A stretch of 64,000 bases of DNA from Macrosoma leucophasiata (lineage: Eukaryota > Arthropoda > Insecta > Lepidoptera > Hedylidae), in contig JAWQUS010000022.1 of assembly GCA_036365455.1 (NCBI GenBank), positions 7,564,001 to 7,628,000 of the forward strand, in the 5' to 3' direction. Position 1 is the first letter of the stretch, and each line of letters opens with the position of its first letter. The translations under genes were made by a program, and so were the position numbers. Positions 46,201 to 58,200 of this stretch are shown in pieces. The notes under the pieces are model-generated. The model was given only the letters and a program-made list of their open reading frames with translations. It made no database searches and had not been told where the DNA came from.

Positions 46201-49200
46201 TGCCCATCGGAATGTTCAGTGATGTCTCTGTGATCAATTCGGTAAAAACCGGCAGCGATCACCGAATGGGTAGAGGCACACTGAAAATAAATGTCAAAAT
46301 CGTCTGTTAAGCCGCCTGTACACTAAAGCAACTTCAATCTGCATAAAAATTAACCTCCGCTTATTCGCGGTAGGATTGTCATTTTTGACCGCCAAATTCT
46401 TATGCGAATGTGGATAGTGGATGGTTGCAGAGGCCCAGGAAGCCAAGACTGACGTACCTTGACCAAATAGTCTGAGGGTGGGGCAAAAATCTTAGGAATC
46501 AACGTGCATGTATGAAGATAATGATGAATGTAGAAAAAGCACGGGAGGTGTGTCAGGGCGGGTTATCTGGGGCTCCATACTCTCTGCCTATCCAGAATCA
46601 GAAATTCATTTATTCACTTAGGGTGACAAGCACCACATATGATAAGTCAAAAATAAACAAAGTAAATTAAAGTATTGAAATGTCAACAGGCTGGCCACCT
46701 CGCCACCTGTTACATGGGCCAAAACGTAACTGGCGAATCGTGGGTGTTTTCATGTATGCTTGAATGCATGCATTTATCTCTGCCTACCCCTTCGGGGATT
46801 ACAGGCGTGAAGTTACGTTTTTTTTTTTTAATTAAAGTAAAATCCCGTAAGGGACTTGGCGTGAAGATACTTATATATACATATAAATTCTTATATTCAA
46901 TTTTATTCCATTTATCAGGTTTTCGATCATTTACGCAAAGAACAGCCGAATTTTATGGATAAAATTGCAGTAGTAGAAGGTGATATGAGCAAGTTGAAAA
47001 TCGGACTTGCTGAAAACGATTGGAGGAATATTGCTGAAGAGGTCAGTATTGCTACAATTGCATTTAAGTAATAAAAAGAAAAAAAAGGTACAGCACGCGG
47101 AAAACTAAAATTGAGATTTTAGTGGTTTCAGTGATCTGAGTGAAGTAGCCTCCGTAAACTTTGTGCCCGTCTTTTAGCTCGCGAGTCGTGATGATGACAA
47201 ATACGAAAAAGAAAGCTCATCTAATTTCAATGTGGTCAACATCGAAACTAGCTTTCTTTTTCGTCTGTAGGTGGTTGAAAGGGAAAACTGTCTCATTTTT
47301 CTTCTCGCTTCTTTATCACAAAATCGTAATGACTGTAATTAACTTGACGACATACGTGTAGCGTGCACTACATAAAGCGCCACCTAGTGGAACACTGAAG
47401 AAACAAAAACTACTAGTCTAGTACGGAAGATGGCGTATGACCGAGTTGCATCGCATATACAAAGTTTCCACTATGGTTGCCCTGTATACAACTTCCCAGC
47501 GTTAATCATTGGACCGCAGCCCACCATGCACTCTCACCTCGCCTGGTCGGAGGACCTGGATTTTGGTTGGAGGAACATTTTCAACCATTCCTCCAGAGAC
47601 ACATTAATGTTTTGCGCGTACTACGTACTACGTTTACCTGTACTTGTAACTGAATATGCCTAAAGACATTAACAAAAAGCTAAAGGTCTCAATACAGTTT
47701 AGATTTATATTTTAACTAGCTGTGCCCGCGACTTGTGACTTTGGCCAGCATGCTTTGGATATAACTTTTGGTTCATTTTGATCATAGGAAAACACTTATG
47801 GATAGCTAATAAAATCTGGTTTACAACAATACCTACTTCTCTGTATGTGATATTAGACTAACGCCACCAAATCCACCAAAGTTACCAACGCCACCAGCGC
47901 CACCAACTTCACCAACGTCAGCAATACCACCACCAATGACACCAACGCCAGCAATGCCACCTACGCCACTAACGCCACCACCACCACCACTACTTGGGCC
48001 ACCGTGTTCCAATCAGGTCATGATTGGAATTTCAGACCGAGAGGCTAGAAATTTTAGGTCTGATGAGTACCAACTACCAACCCATCTTCATTGAAATATT
48101 AAAATTTGTTCTTTGACCGTTTCTACGCTCAGTCATCAAGACTGTTTTTTACTAAAGTCCCACCCTAAACCGTTTAGAGAAGGAATAACAATACAACGCC
48201 TTCTATATTTTTATTTCTAATTTCAGGTAAATTTTATATTTCATGCAGCGGCGTCTACTCATTTTGAATTGCCGCTCAAAATGGCGATCTTGATCAACAT
48301 TCGTGGCACCAGAGAGGTGTTGACTTTGGCGAAAGAATGCAAACAAATCAGGTAATCTGGAATACAGCTCTCATTTGTGGACTACCTCCAAATACCGGCT
48401 TCATCTACTTGACTGCAAAGACGCGCTGATTGTATCGTCAACAACCCAGGATTCACTGACAGGCTCGAACATAAAAATCTTTGCAGAGACATTGGGAGTC
48501 AGTATGAAATGAGGAACACTTCTTTTTTGTTTTTTTTTAAGTATACTTGGATAGGGGGTACACTGGCGTAAATTGATTAAAAAAGCCTTAATGCGACACT
48601 GGAATCGATGCCATCGATGGTAGAAAATTAAAAAAATAATCAAAATTCAAATAATTTACATTAAAATTGGTCTGCAAGGACACTTTTGCATTGTCGGGTT
48701 ATAAGCTACTAGAGAGAATGACTTATAATAATAATCCAATAGGTATTCATAAATACCAATTTAAAAATAATAAAATAACACCCGCAAATCATAACAGACC
48801 ACTGCCCACAATCAGCACCTGTTCAGATTAATTAAGATCAATCAGATCAATTAAGATATGTTTTTTATATGGAAGGATGTGTGCTAAGGTTGCTTGCTTT
48901 GGATGCGTGCTATGGATGCCATTTCCATACAAACGCTTAATTTGGTTTCTTTTACACAGCCATCAATCAGTGACGTGTAATTACACGCGCACCTGTGTGC
49001 GCAGCACGTACCAAATATCAACCGTCGCCCATAAGAGAGGAAGGGGTTGAGTGATGCGAGGAAATCGGGCGGAACGTCGAAGTGTCCATTCGACGATCCA
49101 TACGTAGTATTATTACATATTCTCTGGCAATGTGCAGAGAAGAGTACCTACACCTCACCGCGCCGCCGGCACCGTTTCCTTACTCGATACATCGCAAAGC

Positions 49201-52200
49201 TCGAGCTGCGCATCTTTCTCGCGCAGCTACTGTGCGGCGCATCTTCATAGCGCACCTTCCTCGTACAGCTACATAGCTTAGCAATGGTAGAATCGTCAGA
49301 GAATATGTAATAATACTACGTATAGAATGGACACTTCGACTCCGCCCGATTTCCTCGCATCACCCAACCATCTCCCCTCTTATGGGCCACGGTTGGTATT
49401 CTTTACGTGCTACGCACACAGGTGCACGTGTAAATACACGTCACTGATTGATGTCTGTGTAATAGACCAAATTAATCGTTTGTATGGAATTTTGGCGGAG
49501 TGTCCGCGGTGTGGAATCGTTCACATATTATTTTCGTAGCATAGATTTCACATCTGCGCAGCACATCTGCATAACACATCTCTAGTGGAAAGGCAGTCTT
49601 AGGGTGTAGGTATTTTCAAGACATATTGTTTTCTCGTGGGTTTCACAGGACATTTTTTTTCGTTTTTTCTCTAACTACGTCAGTGGTTTAGTGTTGAAAG
49701 GACACTACTGCTACGCTGAAGTCCTGGGTTTTATCCTGGGGTATCAGAGATAAATGGTATTATCCTTTCGGGTACTATTGGGATTATTCCATTTTCTGGA
49801 AGCTTCCCAATGCCCTTGGAGTTTGGTAATATTCCCGGAGATGTCAATAAGCTCGCCACTTATAACATGACCCAAAAACAAGTGACAAAACCAGTTATAT
49901 GCTCAGGTGCATGCATTTACCTCTGTCTAACCATTCCTACGAAACGTAACGTTTTTTCTTTTTTTTAAGGTCAATGGTATACATGTCAACAGCCTACACC
50001 CACGCGACTAGAAGTCGGATAGAAGGAGATGTTCTTGAGGAGTTTTACGAATGCCCAGTGTCAGTGGACGCCATGATACAGCTCGCTGAAACTATGAGCC
50101 AAGAGACTCTTGATGAATTCATGAACATGTCAGTTTTTTATGTAGTTGTTGTTCTTTATTAATTTAATACAAGAAGCGCGTATGGTTGCTGGTATGCCGC
50201 GGCTGGTGTAGATGATAAGCGATTTACTCGGTTAGACGATACGGACGCGGTCTGGTGTGTGATGGGTGACCGCTAGTGGCAAATTAAAATGCGCGTTTCC
50301 GTGCTTCGGAAGGCACGTTAAGCCGTCGGTCCCGGTTGCTATCGATAGATAGCAATCGTTGAACCTTGTCGGAGGCCTTATGGGCAGTTTGAAAACATCC
50401 GACATTTTTGGCTTTCCAGCTTGAACACTGCCGTAAGCCTGATACCTTCAAATTTCACCCCCCGTTTTAAGGGGATGAGGGCAGATTGCTTAAAAAAATG
50501 ATGTACGTATTGTTTGTTAAACTCAAAGAGTTCACATACCGAGTTTAATCTTTCTATCTTGAAAATTGTGGAATGCTCCATACAAATTTCCACCCCGTAT
50601 TTTAGGGGAATGGGGATAATATAAGGAGACAAAAAGTAGCTTATGCTCTTTCTCAAAGTCAACTCTATCTCTGTACCAAATTTCATCAAAATCGGTTCTC
50701 TCGTTTGGACGTGAAAATGTAACATGACAGACAGACAGACAAAGTTACTTTCACATTTATAATAGTATATAAAAATAAAAATAAAAATATAGTAGGGATT
50801 CTCTGGTAACAGTGAGGCAAGCGGTACGCGTGTGTGCGTATGAAATGCAATTCATACCTACGCATATACGTAGCGTTCGCCTTCGACTAATGCGCTGTCA
50901 GCTGTTGTTATCAGGGTTGAAACACATAAAATTTGAATCAAAGTTTGACTCGTAATAGCTGATGATTTTATATTCTCAGGAGAAAAAGTCCTTGGGGGAT
51001 AAAGTCAACATCAGTATAGGCATGCACTGTTGAAATATTGTTGGACCTTTCCGTTACATCTTGTATTAGGTAATGCGGCAGATATTGGTGGTGCCTACGC
51101 TCTCGAGTTTGTTGACGAGCCAGTTGGTAGAGCGGTGTGTGACGACAGCAGTATCACTACACTACTTTTGGAAGATAATTCTATTGGTGGTAGAGCTCCA
51201 GTGACGGAGCTCGCAGGCGTAGGCACCACCGCATTACCTAATATACTTGCCGCTAAATGGTAGTGTTCGCACTATCGTGTTCCGGTCAGGTGGTAATGTA
51301 CGGCCCTGTAATTTCCGGCACAGAGGCATAACACCTAATGCCTCAGGAGTGGCAGCGCATCTGCATTTTGACCTCTGGTCATTGTGTGGGTGTCTATAGG
51401 CTGCAGTCTTCACTTAACATGAATGTGAACTGCATGCTTGTTTGCCACTTTTATTACATAAAAAAAAAAAAGAATTGGTTTTTTTTTTTTTTGGTACAGA
51501 TTCAGAAAGGAGTGGACCAACACTTATTCCTTCACAAAAGCTATTACCGAAGAAGCTGTGCGGACCATGAACGGTCATGTTCCTGTTTGCATCGTCAGAC
51601 CTGCTATTGGTATGTAACGTCATTAAAATCCAGTGTTTTTATGTAATGAAGGTGGCAAACAAGCATGCAGTTAACATTGATGTTATAATTATTAAGTGTA
51701 TTTTGTAGTCATTTGAAAATGACTTTGGAATTATTGTTTTATATTATTTCGCATTAACACATGCTTGTGAAATATATTTTATTTAAAGAAAAATGGAAAG
51801 AAAAATTTGACTTCAGGCGAGACTCGGAACTCGCGGCCTACTGGGAATCTAGTCCAGCCGCTCTTCCAATAGAACTACTAAGGTCCTGCCCGATTTGTCA
51901 AATCTTCCCTTCACATTTATTGCATTGCTTTATGGTAGCAGCAGCGCCATCTATTGCCAACTATGCTAGTTAGGCAACCGAATTATTTTTACCGAATTAT
52001 TTGGAATTATTACACGGCACGGTATTCAGGGTACGATAGCAAGGATCAGGGTAGTGTAATAACATCTAGGGAGTTAGGACCCTTATTTGGGGCGACCGGA
52101 AAGGCGCGATCTGCCTAACGCCCTAACTACACACAGTACAAACACAGTCTAAAGAAAACGAACGTGTTATTTACCTACAGTAATCCAACGAACGTGTAAT

Positions 52201-55200
52201 GTCAGAACAATCGTGCGGGGCGTGCGACGTGAGGGACGGAGGGGGCGGTACCAAGTAGCCCATACAAAAACTGTCATCTACTTGGGACTCAGCGTTAAGG
52301 GGTGCGAGATTTAAAATTTCTTTTACTAAGTTTTTGAAAAGGTGATATTAAAAAATTTGATGTCAACTTTACTGTTAATATTTTATTCTAATTTTCATTT
52401 ATTATTATTGACTGTTATATTTTACACTTGATGTACGTACTTACTTCACTTAAAACGAAAAAATCTTTAAAGATAACTCTGAACATTTTTTTTGTTTGTA
52501 TGTATTTCATATTCGGGTTATATTGGACGGAGTTAAAAAGGTATGGATTAATATTAGGATCGGTACATTATAATTGTTAGAATTCTGGCGTACTGATAGA
52601 CCGCCCAACTGGAATACTGGTAGATTGATGATAGACTGGTAAATTGTTGATAGGTTGAGATATTTATAGTTTGATAGATTTTTCCATTTTCTGGAGGCTT
52701 CCCAGTACCTCAAAGTTTGGTAAAGTGCCAGGAGATGTCAACAGGCTTGCCGCCTGTTACATGGGCCAAAACGTGAGCGGCGAATCTAGGATGTATGCAT
52801 AAATCCGATTTACCTCTCCCTACCCCTTAGGGGATTACAGGCGTGATGTTTTTAGGATTTTTATATATGTTCAACGTAAACTGACGCGTTACAAACAACG
52901 TACCTAAAAAAACGTGACAACCTTAATGATTTTTCGTTTTGATGGGTGAAGGCGGCATATCGCAAAACTTCAAAGGCGATAAACTACTGTATGTACTTAT
53001 ACTGTGGTACAAATATGAACAGTATGGAAACTACGTACAAAACGTTCAAAGCGGCACACTCATACAAACATGCACATCGACGAATAGAGAGTGACTCGGA
53101 GCTGCAGCACCGCGAGAACCGCTTAGGGGCCTCGTTGATGCGCATGTTTGTTTTGTACGTAGTTTCCATACTGTTCATATTTATACTGTGACTGAGTTAA
53201 AGGCTTGTCGACCGGATAGTGTAATAAGCGAAAACCCGGCGCGAGGCCACGCTTACCCTTTCTGCCGGACCCTGAATACAGTATCGTGTAATAGCCTTTT
53301 TTATTTGTACAGTGTTAACACCTGGGCCCAGAAATGTATGGAACAGTATAATTCTCCTTTGTGTTAAGTGTAATGTAGATTTTACTTGCATGTGTCATTG
53401 CGTGAAAAACATAAAAAAGAGACAGTAAAAGTTACTAGTTCAATAGTTTTAAACAAGTGACAATTATTATTAGAATAAATCGTTGGGACATGATGACCCC
53501 GCCACCAGTCATCATCATCATCATAATCTCAGCCAAAAGACGTCCACTGCTGAACAAAGGCCTTCCCCAAAGAATGCCACAACGAACGGTCCTGAGCCGC
53601 CCTCATCCAGCGATTGCCCGCGACCTTCACCAGGTCGTCGGTCCATCTTGTGGGAGGCCTGCCTACGCTTCGTTTTCCAATACGTGGAAAACGAAGCCTC
53701 CGGTAGTGGAGGAGAGTTTTTCCGCTAATGCAGTCTGTCAACTAAAGATTGAGGTAACAGTTGAAGGTGTAGGCATTCAAACCATTCCAACTCGGTGGTA
53801 GCAAATAAAAAACCACCGTCATTGGTATTGTCCACCAATTTTAGATGCCATAATCGCCATACTTGGCGATGCCAAGCGCTGCAATTATTAAGCAATATTC
53901 CCATTTAGTCCGGTCAAATTAGACCAACTTGCAACTTTTTGCATCGTTATATCTCAGTAACGGTGGCTTTAGGAAAAAAAACGTTGATAACATTTTTATA
54001 GATAATTTTATGATCTACAATTTATGTCTGAAGTAATTTTACGATAAAACTTACCGTTTTGAGGAAAATCGCGAAAACTCTTTTTTACCTTTGACCTTGA
54101 ATATTTTTTCTCCTTTAACTTATTTTACGCTCCAAACCAAATCTGGCCTTGTGTAAAGGAGTCCGGCGGACATAATAATTATTGATCAAGTCCGATGCTG
54201 TCCGCTCGCGGCGATTTGGTCGGTGGATTCAGTCCTCCGTCGTACCTATTCCGGAGGTGTGTTACTACTGTTAAACAGGAACAATATTACGACCATTGAT
54301 GAAGGCCCCGCGAACCGGAGGCCTGTGGGGGGCCGCCCCTGCCCCTCTCCCCCCCCCCCCGTTTCCGTCACTGAGTGAACGTCTTTCCGGTGAAATATGA
54401 TTATTTATTTACTATTTATTTGTTTCGTTTTCATACAATATGACTTAACATTATAGAACACCCAATAAACCGATGGGGTTTGTCCTGGGTGTTAGTACCT
54501 CATAAAAACTACATATACGTACAAAACTATTAAAATCTTGAGGTTTGTCAGAACCGGGATGTCTGGCGCTCTACACTCTCTGCCTACCCCGTTAGGGACC
54601 TGGCGTGAAGATACATACATACACACTATTAAAATCTTAATAAATAGGTCAACTGCGAGGAACTGCTGTGCGATAAGCGGATAAATAAAATGTATATTAA
54701 TATAATATGTTATGAGGGTACATGTGTAAAACTCGACGAATCTACGATCTATTATCGCAATGCAGCGGCTCGCCCGTTGCTTACAATTAGGTGTTTGTAC
54801 ATTAGGTATAGTTAATAACTCGTACGTTGCGCATAGCACAATAGGGTTGAACAGATATTTTAAATATTGTTTTTTTTTAGAATTCAGAATTTATCTTAAG
54901 TTAGGTGAAGGTTTTATAATTCGATATAATTTTTAGGTATAATATTAAAGTGTGTGTGTTTTTTTATAGGGCTGGGTTATAATAAGTCTCCTTAATTATT
55001 CGTGACGATTACACGAATTAATTTTGTTTCCAGTGTTAGGTGCCGCACATGAGCCTGCGCCGGGTTGGATAGATTCCAACACAATATATACTATCAGTGG
55101 GGTAAGTGTAAAATAATAACAACAGGTTGCACTCAGGGAGTGCCGGCAGAACTGAGAACTTGAATATTAACCACCACCACTACGTCACTACTTCGTCACT

Positions 55201-58200
55201 ACAACCACCACCACCACCACTACCACCACCATCGAAAGGAAGAAATAAGGTAATAGATGTTTCACATCAAAAGCGGCCAAGTGCGAGTCGAACTCTTGTT
55301 CGCAGGGTTGCGTGCAATCAATGAATTTTATTTGATGATGATGATTTTATGTGATCATGAGCTCTTCATAGGTTTTCCTGAAATCTAAAGAAAAGAACGT
55401 AACTTCACGCCTTTAATCCCCTAAGGGGTAGGCAGCGGCAAAATATATGCATTCAAGCATACATGCAAACACCCACGATTCGCCAGTTACGTTTTGTGCC
55501 ATGATACAGGTGGCAAGCCTATTGACATCTCAGAGCACATTACCAAGCTCCGAGGTACTGGGAAACTTCCAGGAAATGTAAAAATCCCAATAGAATCTGA
55601 GATAAAGGATTTTACAACGTTATCACTGAGAGCCCGCGACCCGGGAATCGAACCCAGGACCTCAGCGTAGTGGCCTGCTACCACTAGACTACTGAGGCAG
55701 TTTAAGAAAAGAGCTTTTTTTCTATTTTCTTTTTCGAATTTTTGATTAAGTAGTATCGAAGACCCTCTTTTTATCTCCGGTATACAAGGTGTAACGGTTA
55801 CACCTTGTGTATGTTACCTTGTATTGTAAATAGATATCCGAATAGTTAATTTTAAAGTAGTGACAGGTGATTAGTTTTAAAGGGTGACAGGCACTTTTTA
55901 TGATTCGTCAAAAACAAACAAAATAAATTAAAGTTAACAACAATAGATATACATGTCAAACAAGGTAAAAAAAAATTAAACAACGTGTAACAGCATTGAA
56001 TGTACAACCCGAAACTGATTTGTTTAGAATCGATAACCGAATCGATTTCAGACATTTTTGATATAGGTAATATTTTATCCCAAAATGAATTACAACTATG
56101 GAAATTATGATCACCCATTTGGTGAACAGTCAATACCCACGAAAATGGGACTAAGGTTTATGTAAAATAAAACGCTAGTCTCAAAAAGTTTAAGTTATAA
56201 ATTCGTTGAGACGTGTTTTTTTAAAAATCAAAAATTGCTGTTGGATAGTCTCGCTAAAACTCGAGAACGGATTTACCGATTTAACTAATTTTGGTTTTGA
56301 ATGAGTTCGTATCTATCAAACCTTTGACACATTATTTCATTCTGAGGCAATACGAAGTTTGCCGGGTCAGCTAGTTATAAATAATAATATAAACTTTTGT
56401 TTGGCTTTGGTAGCTCAGTAGATACAGTACTTAGCAAAAAATACTGCATATCGAGCCTACGAAAGAGATTATCGGCTAGTTAAAGCGTTATCTCTGCTGC
56501 ACACTGCCTACGTAAGCACTGATAGTCCGGTATTGGTCAAAACATGATCAAAATGGTCGACAAACGTCACATATCTACGGTGCGAAAGAGATAACGCTCT
56601 ACAGACTCGAAATAAGCCGAAGTCCCTAGGCTCGATGTGCAAAATTTATTGTTGAGCACTGTATTTTATTGTGCTGTTTGTGCTATTCATCAAGTTCACC
56701 AAATGTTAATCTCAACAAGTTCAACCCGTAATAACTATCGCAGAGACTTAAGGGGTGGCAATGTGATATCTGGTCTTTGTGTGCGTGTCTATATTCTGCA
56801 GCCATCACTTAACATCAATATGAACTGCATGCTTGTTTCCCATCAGCATTACATAAAAAAACCGGTGAAGTGCGCGTCAGACCACGCGCAGTGTTGGGTT
56901 CCGATTTTTTTAGGTTTGATTAATGTACTGAAAAAAAAAATATTTTCTATGGAGTAAAATACATTTGGTCGACTATCACTCGCAAACTTGTAAAGCCAAC
57001 CTAAGTGTGATAGTTTTCCTTTTAATTTCGTTATACATAGCTACTATTGCCGTAACGTTTGAATTTCTTACAACAACTGTTTACCTAATTGTTTTATATT
57101 ATTTCGCATTTCAAACATGCTTGTGAAATATATTTTATTTAAAGAAAAATGGAAAGAAAAATTTGACTTCGGGCGAGACTCGAACTCGCGGCCTACTGGG
57201 AATCCAGTCCAGCCGCTCTTCCAATTGAGCTACTGAAGTCCTGCCCGATTTGTCAAATCTTTCCTTCACATTTATTGCATTGCTTTATGGTAGCAGCAGC
57301 GCCATCTATTGCCAACTATGCTAGTTAGGCAACCGATATAATAGACTTTGCAGTTTATTGAATATCGTAAAGAAGTCGCTTTTACCCTTAATAATTGTTT
57401 TATATTATTTCGCATTAACACATGCTTGTGAAATATATTTTATTTAAAGAAAAATGGAAAGAAAAATTTGACTTCAGGCGAGACTCGAACTCGCGGCCTA
57501 CTGGGAATCTAGTCCAGCCGCTCTTCCAATTGAGCTACTGAAGTCCTGTCCGATTTGTCAAATCTTTCCTTCACAGGATATACAGTCCAGCCGTTTTTCC
57601 AATAAGTTAAAGCTAAGCTTTATTTTTCAAAGTTCACTCGCATGTGTTATTGCGTAAAAAATTAAAATATTCCAAAAATTGTCTTGTTACAGCTATTCTT
57701 CGGGACAGGTTTGGGCATCAACCATTTATTTTACACAGACAAAAACAAAGTAATAGACTTCGTACCCGTGGATTATGTGAACAATGCTGCCATAGTTGCC
57801 GCTAGAGAGGCAGTCAAGAGGCATTCAGAGGGAAAGAAGGAGGCAAAAATATACACGATAAGCACTATAAGAAACTTGGCGGATAAGTGTTAGTTTCATG
57901 TTTTTGTTATGTTAAAAGTTGTGATCAAGAGGATGGAAGACAAACCGCGAGCTCCGGTGACAGAGCTCGCTCGCTCGTGCTCAGCAGTGGGACGTAAAAT
58001 GGGCTGCCATTATTATTATATGACAAGAAGACAGGTTGTAGTTTAGTTACCATCGTTTATGAACATTTATGACACCCGTGGAAATCCATAATGTATGGGC
58101 CATGTAGTAACCGTCGATCTGCACAATGACAAAGATATTGAGCGCGAACGGCGAGCAATATCAGTGAGAACAAACATGATAGCCTGCAGGTTTGCACGTT

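Noticed and set aside
47430..47663. 77-residue ORF as an extra FAR-B exon
   Set aside because: Exons 4 and 5 already join in phase 0 as EE-VNFIF; inserting it would break the conserved fold, and no FAR motif is present.
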